From: Microbispora bryophytorum
Lineage (GTDB): Bacteria > Actinomycetota > Actinomycetes > Streptosporangiales > Streptosporangiaceae
Length of the DNA: 64,000 nucleotides
Direction: 5' to 3'
Assembly: GCF_006874465.1 (NCBI RefSeq)
Contig: NZ_VIRL01000001.1
Coordinates: forward strand, 248,001 to 312,000
The translations under genes were made by a program, and so were the position numbers. This document shows positions 20,344-28,085 of the stretch, one piece after another (the stretch's first letter is position 1; every line of letters starts with the position of its first letter). The notes below the pieces were generated by a model. It had not been told where the DNA came from, searched no databases, and was given only the letters and a program-made list of their open reading frames with translations.

Positions 20344-21432
20344 CTAGATTCCGTAACGCCGGTTGAAGAAGAGCATGACGTTGAGGGCCGCCCGCGTGTC
20401 GCCGCCCAGCATGTCGACCAGGGCCGGACGCTGCCGGGACGCGATCGCCGCGAACGCGTCGGCGAAGAACTCCTTGCACCCCAGGCCGCCGGGCTGCCGG
20501 TGAAACGACGACGCGAACAGCGGCAGGCACTCCTCGTAGAGCGCCGCGAACTCGGGAGAGTCCGAGACCCACTCTCCCGGACCGGCGTCCACGTCGTCCA
20601 GCGCGTGTCCGACTTCGTGCATCATCACGTCCGGCGTGGGCGACGGCCGGTCCCCCACCACGATCTTGCGGTCGCCGTACGCGCCGGCGCAGATGTCCCA
20701 GGTGGCCCGTCCCGACGGCAGCGGCGCCCCGCGCAGATAGCCCATGTCGTCCAGGTCGGGCACCCCGCCGCGCCCGACGTAGACGCCTTCGAGCCCGATG
20801 GCGAGCTTGGTCTTGAGCTGGTCGGGCAGGCTCGCCAGGCTGTCCACGGCCCGTACGGCGTCGGCGGAGGGCGGCCCCTCGGCGGCGTCCCACTCGCGGT
20901 GGAGGATGCGCTCCAGCGGCCCGCAGTGCCGTCTGCCGTCCCGCAGGTCGGGCGCGTCGGGAGGGTGGGGCGCGGCCCGCGTCGAGAGGTCGTCGAGCTC
21001 GAAGTCCTGCCAGGTGTAGTGCGGCCGGTCGTCCGCCACGGGCGCCGTCACGGCGTGGACCCGGTCCACCGGCTGCTCCGGCGGCCATCCGGGCCAGTCG
21101 GCGCCCCACCGCGTATCCCGCTGTCGCGTATCCCACTGTCGCGCATCCCGCTGTCGTGCGTCCCACTGGGCGCGACGGCCCTGCTGCCGATCCGCGGGCC
21201 ATTCGGTGGGCCATTCCGTGGGCCGGTCCTGTGTCCGCTCCGCCGTGCGGTCGGCGCCCCGGTCAGCGGCCCGGTCGGAAGCCCGGTCGGAAGCACGGTC
21301 GGAAGCACGGTCGACGGCACGATCGGGAGGGCGTTCGGGGAGATCGTTGCGGCGGGGGGAGGACCAGTTGGGCCCTCGCTGCCACCACCGCGACCCCCGC
21401 CGATGGCGGCCCCTGTCGCCCGGCTCCGCCAT
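20344..21432 (-). CDS. HExxH metallopeptidase-like protein with repeat-rich N-terminus
   Basis: 362 residues. Residues 30-120 are disordered and repetitive: a DRAS/DRAx four-residue repeat, then WDARQ/RDTRQ five-residue repeats. The C-terminal half, from about residue 175, has the zinc-protease motif HEVGH (His272, Glu273, His276) and a downstream CKEFFADAF (Glu321) that could be the third metal ligand, a layout like the anthrax lethal-factor-related (ATLF-like) metallopeptidases. No signal peptide or membrane segment is visible. Substrate unknown. It sits alone with a 78-residue partner gene downstream. The zinc-peptidase fold is an inference from the two motifs. Confidence 0.66.
   Translation of the reverse strand: MAEPGDRGRHRRGSRWWQRGPNWSSPRRNDLPERPPDRAVDRASDRASDRASDRAADRGADRTAERTQDRPTEWPTEWPADRQQGRRAQWDARQRDARQWDTRQRDTRWGADWPGWPPEQPVDRVHAVTAPVADDRPHYTWQDFELDDLSTRAAPHPPDAPDLRDGRRHCGPLERILHREWDAAEGPPSADAVRAVDSLASLPDQLKTKLAIGLEGVYVGRGGVPDLDDMGYLRGAPLPSGRATWDICAGAYGDRKIVVGDRPSPTPDVMMHEVGHALDDVDAGPGEWVSDSPEFAALYEECLPLFASSFHRQPGGLGCKEFFADAFAAIASRQRPALVDMLGGDTRAALNVMLFFNRRYGI
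21111..21170 (-). repeat. 15-bp tandem repeat encoding WDxRQ/RDxRQ
   Basis: Four imperfect 15-base copies (for example GCGTATCCCGCTGTC and GCGTATCCCACTGTC on the plus strand) within the metallopeptidase-like gene. Each codes five residues of the form [W/R]D[A/T]R[Q/W]. The unit length is a multiple of three, so copy-number change would keep the frame. Confidence 0.85.
21245..21322 (-). repeat. 12-bp tandem repeat encoding DRAS
   Basis: About six imperfect copies of a 12-base unit (CGGTCGGAAGCA on the plus strand) in the same gene. The two central copies are nearly identical. Encodes the DRAV/DRAS/DRAA/DRGA series in the disordered N-terminus. Confidence 0.85.
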
Positions 21433-21557
21433 CGCACCCCTCTGTCAGGCTCAGCGTTCCCGGCATGCCGTGTACCGGTCCACCGTACGATGCCGGGCTG
21501 TCCCCGTCACCCCGAAGGCCGACACCATCAGTCGCCGTTATGGCTTACCGTGTGGGC

Positions 21558-21863
21558 ATGCCTAGCGTGATTATCGGTCTGGCGCTGCTTGCCCTCTGGC
21601 TCTACTGCCTGTTCGACGTGATCACGACCCCCGAGGAGGACGTGCGCAACCTCCCCAAGTTCATGTGGGTCCTCATCGTGATCTTCCTGGCGGACGTGGG
21701 CGCACTGACCTGGCTCCTCGTGGGTCGGCCCCGTGCCCGGTACGCGATGTACGCGGCGGGTGGCGGCGGCTCGTGGACCCAGAGCGCCGACGTGCCCCGC
21801 GGCCCCGACGACGACCCCGAGTTCCTGCGCAGCCTGGAGCGGCGCCTGCACGACGAGGACTGA
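21558..21863 (+). CDS. PLDc_N domain membrane protein
   Basis: 101 residues. Two hydrophobic helices: VIIGLALLALWLYCLFDVIT and FMWVLIVIFLADVGALTWLL, with the acidic linker TTPEEDVRNLPK between them. This is the PLDc_N (phospholipase D nuclease N-terminal) small membrane domain found alone in many actinobacteria; no phospholipase domain follows. The hydrophilic tail ends FLRSLERRLHDED. TACCGT ends six bases before the ATG with no ribosome site, which suggests a leaderless mRNA. An in-frame ATG lies six codons upstream. Confidence 0.78.
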   Translation: MPSVIIGLALLALWLYCLFDVITTPEEDVRNLPKFMWVLIVIFLADVGALTWLLVGRPRARYAMYAAGGGGSWTQSADVPRGPDDDPEFLRSLERRLHDED

Positions 21864-21955
21864 TCCTCCCCCCAGACGCCGCCCGTTCCCCAGGCGCGCT
21901 CTCCCCCGGGCGCCCTCTCCCTCAGACGCCGCCCGCCCCCCGGGCGCCGCCCGTC
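21864..21955. repeat. C-rich degenerate repeat between convergent genes
   Basis: The gap between the PLDc_N gene and ccsB is made of imperfect C-rich units (CAGACGCCGCCCG occurs twice, plus CCCCGGGCGCC variants). The inverted pieces CCCGGGCG could form hairpins and serve as a bidirectional terminator. No ORF. Confidence 0.55.
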
Positions 21956-22915
21956 TTACTGGGGCACGTCGGCGTAGGAGTGCAGTCCCGAGAAGAAGAT
22001 GTTGACGCCGATGAGGTTGAACAGCAGGCAGCCGAAGGCGATCAGCGAAACGATCATCGCGGCCTTGCCGCGCCACCCGGCCGTCGCCCGGGCGTGGAGG
22101 TAGGCGGCGTAGACCACCCACGTGACGAACGCCCACACCTCCTTGGGGTCCCAGCCCCAGTAGCGGCCCCACGCGCGGTCGGCCCACAGGGCGCCGGCGA
22201 TGACGGCGAAGGTCCAGATCGGAAAGGCGATGACGATCGCGCGGTGCGCGACGCGCTCCAGGCCCTCCCTGCTCGGCAGCACCGACGGCCGCCCGTCCCT
22301 GCGGATCAGGTAGAGGATCGCGCAGACGCCCGCCAGGATGAACAGCCCGCTGGCCACGATCGCCGCCGTGACGTGGATCGCGATCCAGTACGAGTGCAGC
22401 GCGGGCATCACCGGGCCCGCCTGGACGTGCAGGAACAGCACGGCGAAGCCCAGCCCGAGCGCCGCGGTCACAGTCACGAACGCACCGAGGAAGCGGATCG
22501 GCTGGCGGATCAGCAGCGCGAGGAACGCGGTGACGGCGGCGAAGCAGATGGCCACCACGAACTCGTACATGTTGGCCCACGGCCACCGGTCGACGGCGAT
22601 GCCACGGGTGAGGATGCCGCCGAGGTTGCCGGCCCACGCGATCCAGGTGAGGACCACGCCGATCGTTCCCGCCCGGACCGCCCACGTGGCCGGCTGCGGG
22701 CCGGAATCCTCCGTGGCGTCCCCGGTCGTGTCCTCCGGCGCCGCGGGACCGCCCGCGCCGACCAGCTGCCGCCGGCGTACGGCCACGACCGTGCGGGCCC
22801 GGCCGAAGGCGAGATCCAGCGCGTAGCAGATCATCGCGACGAGATACAGCAGGACGGTGGCCAGGATGAGCTGGTCGCTCAGCGTGGCGAGACTCTCATT
22901 GACCTCGGCGGGCAT
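21956..22915 (-). CDS. ccsB: System II cytochrome c biogenesis protein CcsB (ResC-like)
   Basis: 319 residues, about eight membrane helices. The haem-handling WWD-type region is present as RAWGRYWGWDPKEVWAFVTW near residue 235, followed by a conserved histidine segment AAYLHARATAGWRG. With ResB it exports haem and attaches it to apocytochrome c outside the membrane. ATG 22915 is chosen because GAGGAG lies six bases upstream; a GTG one codon earlier touches the resB stop. Last gene of the resA-ccdA-resB-ccsB run. Confidence 0.93.
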   Translation of the reverse strand: MPAEVNESLATLSDQLILATVLLYLVAMICYALDLAFGRARTVVAVRRRQLVGAGGPAAPEDTTGDATEDSGPQPATWAVRAGTIGVVLTWIAWAGNLGGILTRGIAVDRWPWANMYEFVVAICFAAVTAFLALLIRQPIRFLGAFVTVTAALGLGFAVLFLHVQAGPVMPALHSYWIAIHVTAAIVASGLFILAGVCAILYLIRRDGRPSVLPSREGLERVAHRAIVIAFPIWTFAVIAGALWADRAWGRYWGWDPKEVWAFVTWVVYAAYLHARATAGWRGKAAMIVSLIAFGCLLFNLIGVNIFFSGLHSYADVPQ

Positions 22916-22918
22916 CAC

Positions 22919-24706
22919 TCACTCCTCGTCCGGGCGGGTGCCCGGAGCAGCGTTTCCGGTGGGCGCGTCCGGCGCGACGTGCCCGGTGATCCCGGACTCG
23001 TCCGGCTCGCCGCCCCGATCGCCGTCCTGGTCACCCGCGGGCGGATCACCCGGGGACCGGTCGTCCGCGGGCGGCTCATCCGGGGACGGGTCGTCGCCGG
23101 GCGGCGTGTCAGCGGACGGTGTGTCAGCGGACGCGTTGCCGCGCAGGGCGGTGACGATCTGGGCGAACTCCTCGGCGAAGGCCGCGCCACCGCCTTCGGA
23201 GCGGGTCAATCCTCCCACCGTGGCCGTCCCGTCCTTCACCCGCACCCAGACGCGGCGGCGGCGGATCGTCAGGGACAGCACGAGCCCGATCACCGCGGCG
23301 GCCGCCGCCAGGAGGGCGGGTTCCCGGCCCGGGTCGTAGGTGATCTGGAGGCTGATCCACTCCTTGACGCCGGTGAACTGGATCTTCCCCGCGCCGTCGG
23401 CGAGTTCCTTGGTATCGCCCACGTTCAGCGGGGTCGGCTGGGCCGACATCTTGCCGAGCGGCTTCAGGTCGGAAGTGTCGAGCTGGTACACCGACTGCGG
23501 CTGCCCCGACTTCAGACCGAGGTCGCCGGCGAACGGGAAGACCTGCACGGTCGGGTTCGCCGCCCCCGGGAAGATCGACACCCAGGCGTCGCCGTTCGGC
23601 ACGGTCGTGGGCAGGAAGCGCGCCAGGAACCCGAGCTGGGTGGGCTGGGCGTCGGGCACCTTGATCACGCACTCGGACGTGTACGTGGCCTGGTCGTCGG
23701 CCAGGCACGGCACCGGGCCGTCGTAGGCCACCTGGCCCTTGCCGTCGGTCACCCGGAACGTGGGGGCGTAGCCGTGCCCGATCAGGTAGGTCAGCGTGCC
23801 GTTCACGTCCAGCGGGTCGTTGACCTTGAGGTCGACCTCGCGCGGCGCGGCCGTAGGCGAGTCCTGCACGGTCAGCTTGGCGAGATAGTCGAGGGGCTGG
23901 CCCTGCTTCTCCCCCGCGGCCACGTAGCTCGCCTGGAAGTCCTTGAGGGTGAAGGAGAACGGCTCAAGCGACTCGGCGGTGACCCGGCTGCCGGGCATGA
24001 AGCGGTCGTAGGCGGCCACGGCGTTGGAGAAGCCGTCGCCCTCCACCACCAGCACGTTGCCGCGGTAGCCGAACAGGCCTCCGGCGCCGACGGCGAACAG
24101 CAGCACGAGCAGCGCGACGTGGAACAGGAGGTTGCCCGTCTCACGCAGGTAGCCCTTCTCGGCCGACACCCAGCCGTCGCCGGTGACCACCCGGAACCGC
24201 CTGCGCCTGAGCGCGGCGGCGGCCTGCTCCAGCGTGAGCCCGCCCTCGAGCGTCTCACTGTGCGGCAGGCGCAGGAGGTTGCGCGGCGCGGCGGGCGGGC
24301 GGCGCCGGATCTCCTTGATGTGCGACAGCGCACGCGGGAACACGCACCCGGCCAGCGAGATGAACAGCAACAGGTAGATCGCGGCGAACCAGGGGGAGCT
24401 GAAGACGTCGAACAGCCAGAACCGGTCGAGCCACTTCGCCTGGGCCGGGTTGTCCTTGAAATACTGCGCGACCCTGCCCGGATCGACGCTCCGCTGCGGG
24501 TAGATGGACCCGGGGACCGAGCCGAGCGCGAACAGGAACAGCAGGATCAGGGCCGTGCGCATCGAGGTGAGCGTGCGCCAGGTCCAGCGCATCCAGCCGG
24601 CCGGGCCCAGTCCGACCGGCTTCGTCCGCTCCTGCGCCTGCCGCTCGGTCTCTTCCTGCGCCGGCTCGTCCCGTACGGCGGAGGCGAGGTCGTCGGGGGG
24701 GCTCAT
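22919..24706 (-). CDS. resB: Cytochrome c biogenesis protein ResB
   Basis: 595 residues. Three N-terminal helices (first near residue 45, ALILLFLFALGSVPG), a large extracytoplasmic domain and a fourth helix near residue 475 (ALLAAAAAVIGLVLSLTI). Family features include SIYPQRSVDPGRVAQYF and FDVFSSPWFAAIYLLLFISL. The last 70 residues are a Pro/Asp/Gly-rich low-complexity tail. ATG 24706 overlaps the ccdA TGA by one base; the longer open frame upstream is only ccdA antisense reading. Partner of CcsB in haem ligation. Confidence 0.92.
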   Translation of the reverse strand: MSPPDDLASAVRDEPAQEETERQAQERTKPVGLGPAGWMRWTWRTLTSMRTALILLFLFALGSVPGSIYPQRSVDPGRVAQYFKDNPAQAKWLDRFWLFDVFSSPWFAAIYLLLFISLAGCVFPRALSHIKEIRRRPPAAPRNLLRLPHSETLEGGLTLEQAAAALRRRRFRVVTGDGWVSAEKGYLRETGNLLFHVALLVLLFAVGAGGLFGYRGNVLVVEGDGFSNAVAAYDRFMPGSRVTAESLEPFSFTLKDFQASYVAAGEKQGQPLDYLAKLTVQDSPTAAPREVDLKVNDPLDVNGTLTYLIGHGYAPTFRVTDGKGQVAYDGPVPCLADDQATYTSECVIKVPDAQPTQLGFLARFLPTTVPNGDAWVSIFPGAANPTVQVFPFAGDLGLKSGQPQSVYQLDTSDLKPLGKMSAQPTPLNVGDTKELADGAGKIQFTGVKEWISLQITYDPGREPALLAAAAAVIGLVLSLTIRRRRVWVRVKDGTATVGGLTRSEGGGAAFAEEFAQIVTALRGNASADTPSADTPPGDDPSPDEPPADDRSPGDPPAGDQDGDRGGEPDESGITGHVAPDAPTGNAAPGTRPDEE

Positions 24707-25437
24707 CAGATCACCGGCCTGAAGCCGCCGACCCACACCTGCAGGTGGACGATGATCTGCGACCACTGCCCGGTCACGAGCAGCACGCCGACGGCCACGA
24801 GCATCGCCCCGCCGACCTTGGTGATCAGCGGGGTGTGGCGGCGCACCGCCTTGAACGTGCGGAGCGCCTTGCGGTAGGCCAGCCCCGCCAGCACGAACGG
24901 CAGACCGAGGCCCAGCGCGTACGCGAAGGCGAGGGCGGCGCCGCGCAGCGCGCTGCCCTGGTTCACCGAGAGCGTCATCACCACCGCCAGCGTCGGGCCG
25001 ATGCATGGCGTCCAGCCGAGGCCGAAGACGACCCCGAGCAGCGGCGCCGTCGCGATCCCCGCCGAGGGAAGCCGATGGATGCGCACGTCACGCTGGAGGC
25101 CGGGGAGGATCCCCACGAAGGCCAGCCCGAGCACGATCGTCACCACGCCGAGGACCTTGGTGATCACGTCGGCGTTGCCGTGCAGCGCGGCGCCGAGGCC
25201 GCCGAACAGCGCACCCCCCAGCACGAACACGGCCGCGAACCCGAGCACGAACAGCGCGCTGCCGAGCACCATCCGGCCCCGCTTCGGGTCGCCGCTCATG
25301 CCCGTGACGTACGACAGGTAGCCGGGGACCAGCGGCAGCACGCACGGCGAGACGAACGACACAAGCCCGGCGACCGCCGCGATCGGCGCGGCCAGCAGCA
25401 GCGACCCGGTCGCGACGGTGCTGCCGAGGTCATTCAT
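24706..25437 (-). CDS. ccdA: Cytochrome c biogenesis protein CcdA (thiol-disulfide transfer)
   Basis: 243 residues, six membrane helices. The two redox cysteines lie in FVSPCVLPLVPGYLSYV (helix 1) and LGWTPCIGPTLAVV (helix 4), the defining pair of CcdA/DsbD. It carries reducing power across the membrane to keep apocytochrome c cysteines reduced, probably by way of the neighbouring ResA. Starts inside the end of resA (8-base overlap). Confidence 0.95.
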   Translation of the reverse strand: MNDLGSTVATGSLLLAAPIAAVAGLVSFVSPCVLPLVPGYLSYVTGMSGDPKRGRMVLGSALFVLGFAAVFVLGGALFGGLGAALHGNADVITKVLGVVTIVLGLAFVGILPGLQRDVRIHRLPSAGIATAPLLGVVFGLGWTPCIGPTLAVVMTLSVNQGSALRGAALAFAYALGLGLPFVLAGLAYRKALRTFKAVRRHTPLITKVGGAMLVAVGVLLVTGQWSQIIVHLQVWVGGFRPVI

Positions 25438-26062
25438 CGCTGACCTTGGTGACGGCCGACAGCAGGTCGTCGTACTTGACCGCGCCGAGCGCGCGGGCGG
25501 CGATGCGGCCCTGGGCGTCGATGATCAGCGTGGAGGGGATGGCGGCGGGCGGCACCGTGCCCTGGAACTGCAGCAGCACCTTGCCGCTCTGGTCGTAGAT
25601 GCTCGGGTAGCCGGGCTTGACCGCGCGGTCGTAGGCCTGCGCGGACGCCTCCAGGTCCTTGAAGTTGACGCCGAGGAACTCCACGCCCTTGGACTTGGTG
25701 GTCGCCGCGATGTCCTTGAGCGTGGGCGCCTCCGCCCGGCAGGGCGCGCACCAGGAGGCCCAGAAGTTCAGCACGTGGACCTTGCCCGCGGTCAGCGAGG
25801 CCGCGCCGCCGTCGAGGGTCTGCCCCTCGATCACGGGGGCCTTGTGACGCTGCGCGGCGGCGAAGAACTCGACACGGCCGTCCCCCGCGACGAAGCGCGT
25901 GTCGCCGGAGCGGGGCTGGGCCGCCTGGCCGCCGGCGCAGCCGGCGAGGACCGTCGCGGCCGCTGCCGCGACGACGAGCGCGGTCAGGCGCTTGGCGGTG
26001 GCGCGGGCGGCGGTGGCGCGGTTGGCGGTCACGCGGTAGGCGGACGGGCGCTTGGCGGACAC
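25430..26062 (-). CDS. resA: ResA/TlpA-family thioredoxin lipoprotein
   Basis: 210 residues. An N-terminal hydrophobic segment ends in the lipobox VLAGC (Cys near residue 42), so it is a membrane-anchored extracytoplasmic lipoprotein. The thioredoxin active site WASWCAPCRAEAP lies around residue 100. Reduces the CxxCH cysteines of apocytochrome c using electrons from CcdA. GTG start at 26062; AAGGAG is about 11 bases upstream, a slightly long spacing, and it forms part of a small GGAGATTCTCC hairpin. Confidence 0.92.
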   Translation of the reverse strand: MSAKRPSAYRVTANRATAARATAKRLTALVVAAAAATVLAGCAGGQAAQPRSGDTRFVAGDGRVEFFAAAQRHKAPVIEGQTLDGGAASLTAGKVHVLNFWASWCAPCRAEAPTLKDIAATTKSKGVEFLGVNFKDLEASAQAYDRAVKPGYPSIYDQSGKVLLQFQGTVPPAAIPSTLIIDAQGRIAARALGAVKYDDLLSAVTKVSDE

Positions 26063-26138
26063 GGGAGGAGAATCTCCTTGTACTACAACCGGTAGAGCTG
26101 TAAGCCTACCGACCGGTGCGGGTGGCCCGTTCGCCGGG

Positions 26139-26879
26139 TCACACGCCGGGGACGGATCGCGAGCCCGGCGTCTCCTCGTCCTCCGAGCCCGCCCGAAGGA
26201 CCTCCGGGAGCGCCTCGTCGGCCTTGTCGAACAGCGCGGCCTCGCCCTGCGGCGGCGTACCGGCTCTGAGCAGCGCTCCCGCGGGCTCGCTGTAGCCGAC
26301 GCTGATGAGCCGATCCCCCTCGAAGGTCAAACTGGTGAGGCTGGCGAGCGCGCACTGGCGGCGGCGCGGGTCGTGCCACAGCCGCCTGCCCTCGGCCGCC
26401 AGCCGGATGATCCAGATGGGCAGCTGGTGGCTGACAAGCAGTGCCTCGTGGCCGCGCGCCGCCGCCCGCGCGTCGTCCACGACCGCCTTCATGCGCGCCA
26501 CGACCTCGGTGTACGGCTCGCCCCACGACGGACGGAACGGGTTCCTGAAGTGGCGGTAGGAGCGGGGGTCGCGGAAGACGTTGTCGCTCCCGGCCATCCG
26601 CAGACCCTCGAAGACGTTGCCCGCCTCGATCAGCCGCTCGTCGGTCGCCGCCTCCAGGCCGAGAGCCAGGGCGGCCGGGGCCGCGGTCTCCTGGGCGCGC
26701 TCCATCGGCGAGCTCCACAGCGCGACGATGTCCCTGCCCTCGACGGCCTTGGCGACCAGCTCGGCCATCCGGCGGCCGGTCTCGGACAGGTGGTAGCCCG
26801 GCAGCCTGCCGTACAGGACCCCACGGGGATTGTGAACTTCACCGTGCCGGAGCAGGTGAACGATGGTCATCTCTGTCAT
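26139..26879 (-). CDS. Histidine phosphatase family (phosphoglycerate-mutase-like)
   Basis: 246 residues. The catalytic RHG motif is at the start (LLRHGEVHNPRGVLYGRLPG) and the second histidine is in LLVSHQLPIWIIRL near residue 150. In many actinobacteria this gene stands between hemL and the resA-ccsB set, as here in gene content, but in this window other genes are inserted on its hemL side. Substrate unknown. The final 40 residues are a low-complexity acidic tail. Confidence 0.88.
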   Translation of the reverse strand: MTEMTIVHLLRHGEVHNPRGVLYGRLPGYHLSETGRRMAELVAKAVEGRDIVALWSSPMERAQETAAPAALALGLEAATDERLIEAGNVFEGLRMAGSDNVFRDPRSYRHFRNPFRPSWGEPYTEVVARMKAVVDDARAAARGHEALLVSHQLPIWIIRLAAEGRRLWHDPRRRQCALASLTSLTFEGDRLISVGYSEPAGALLRAGTPPQGEAALFDKADEALPEVLRAGSEDEETPGSRSVPGV

Positions 26880-26891
26880 GACCTGGACAGC

Positions 26892-27884
26892 CTACCCGCC
26901 GAGCGGCTCTGAGCACGCGGGGCGCAGCGCGTCGGGGGCAGGACGCAACGCGTCGGGGGCAGAGCGCAACGCGTCGGGGGCAGGACGCAACGCGTCGGCG
27001 GCGGCGCGCAGCGCGTCGGCGGCGGCGCGGATCGCGGGACGCCGGGCGGCGTCGGTCCGCCAGACCGCGTAGATGCGCCGCACCGGCGGCGGCTGGACGG
27101 CCAGGACGGCGACGCCCTCGGGCAGCGGTCCCCGGCCCAGCCGGGGAATGAGCGCGCAGCCGTGGCCCTCGGCGACCAGTGCGAGCTGGGTGGGGTACTC
27201 GTCGGCCATGCAGACGATCCGCGGCTCCCGCTCCTCGGAACGCAGCAGGAACACCAGGAAGTCGTGACACACCGTGCCGGGGGTCGAGCTGATCCAGTCG
27301 TCGCCGGCGAGGTCGCTCAGCCGCACCCGGTCGGCCTTCACCAGGGGGTGGTCGGCCGGAACGACGACGTCGGCCACGTCGTCGAGCAGCGTCGTGCGCG
27401 ACAGGCCCTCGGGCAGCGCCATCGGCCGGTTGAGCCAGTCCTGCAGCAGGGCGAGGTCGAGGTCGCCGCGTGCGAGTTCGCGGATCTGCCGCTCCGGCTC
27501 CCTCTCGTAGACGAGCAGGTCGAGATCGGGATGCTGCCTCTTGAGGGTGGTCAGGGCGCGCGGCACGATGCCCCGGGCCGCGGTGGGGAAGGCGGCCATC
27601 GTCAGTCTGCCGACCACCGCGCCGCGCAGTGCCTCGAAGTCGGCCTCCGCCGTCTCCACTAGCGCGAGGATGCGCTCGGCGTGCTCGGCGAGCAGCCCGG
27701 CGGCGTCGGTCAGCTTGACGCCGCGCCCGTTGCGCTCGATCAGGACGGCGCCGGTCTCCCGTTCGAGCTTGGCGAGCTGCTGGGAGATCGCGGAAGGGGT
27801 GACCATCAGCGCCTCGGCCGCCGCGCCTACGGAGCCGTAGACCGACACGGCGTGCAGAGCCTTCAACCGGTTCAGGTCCAACAT
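26892..27884 (-). CDS. LysR-family transcriptional regulator with C-terminal heptad repeat
   Basis: 330 residues. N-terminal winged helix-turn-helix (LKALHAVSVYGSVGAAAEAL, VTPSAISQQLAKLERETGAV) and a periplasmic-binding-like effector domain to about residue 285. The last 40 residues are six imperfect seven-residue repeats of the form A(A/P)DALR(A/P), absent from typical LysR proteins. Divergent from an EamA transporter, the usual arrangement for a regulator and its exporter. An inverted repeat in the shared gap is the likely binding site. Confidence 0.9.
   Translation of the reverse strand: MLDLNRLKALHAVSVYGSVGAAAEALMVTPSAISQQLAKLERETGAVLIERNGRGVKLTDAAGLLAEHAERILALVETAEADFEALRGAVVGRLTMAAFPTAARGIVPRALTTLKRQHPDLDLLVYEREPERQIRELARGDLDLALLQDWLNRPMALPEGLSRTTLLDDVADVVVPADHPLVKADRVRLSDLAGDDWISSTPGTVCHDFLVFLLRSEEREPRIVCMADEYPTQLALVAEGHGCALIPRLGRGPLPEGVAVLAVQPPPVRRIYAVWRTDAARRPAIRAAADALRAAADALRPAPDALRSAPDALRPAPDALRPACSEPLGG
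26920..27029 (-). repeat. 21-bp tandem repeat in the LysR C-terminus
   Basis: Five full imperfect copies and a partial sixth of a 21-base unit (plus-strand core CGCAACGCGTCGGGGGCAGGA). Central copies at 26941-26961, 26962-26982 and 26983-27003 differ at few positions. Encodes the heptapeptide repeat; copy-number change preserves frame. Confidence 0.92.
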
Positions 27885-27894
27885 GTAGCCAGTC

Positions 27895-27938
27895 TAAACC
27901 GTTCTCCTTAGAAAAAGTTGTTTGTGCTCAACTGTTTA
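27895..27938. promoter_or_regulatory. Inverted repeat in LysR/EamA divergent promoter
   Basis: TAAACCGTT (27895-27903) and AACTGTTTA (27930-27938) are inverted copies with one mismatch, 26 bases apart, in the AT-rich gap between the LysR and EamA genes. Spacing suits a LysR tetramer contacting two sites. A TATAGG hexamer at 27951-27956 is a possible -10 box toward the transporter. Confidence 0.5.
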
Positions 27939-27957
27939 GTGATGCGACCATATAGGC

Positions 27958-28071
27958 ATGCGAATCTTCAACAAGTTCTTCACAAAGCCCTTACGTTCCG
28001 AGCAGACCTCCTACCTGGAGACTCTGGCGAGGCAGGCCAGGCAGACCCGCGAACGCCGTCCCTCGCACTGA
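27958..28071 (+). CDS. Possible 37-codon leader peptide upstream of EamA gene
   Basis: A short frame coding a basic peptide that begins MRIFNKFFTKPLRSEQTSYL and ends in QARQTRERRPSH, 14 bases before the transporter ATG. Codon 12 is the rare leucine codon TTA. Third-position GC is lower than in surrounding genes. It may be a real small protein or a regulatory leader peptide; the TATAGG box only one base upstream of the ATG argues that transcription might start inside it, which would weaken the call. Confidence 0.35.
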   Translation: MRIFNKFFTKPLRSEQTSYLETLARQARQTRERRPSH

Positions 28072-28085
28072 TCTCCCGCTGATTC

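Noticed and set aside
21665..24877. A 1070-codon plus-strand frame
   Set aside because: It runs antisense to ccsB, resB and ccdA and has the same low-complexity shadow composition.
26920..27029. Possible CRISPR array
   Set aside because: Units are contiguous with no unique spacers and lie in frame within the LysR gene, so this is a coding tandem repeat.
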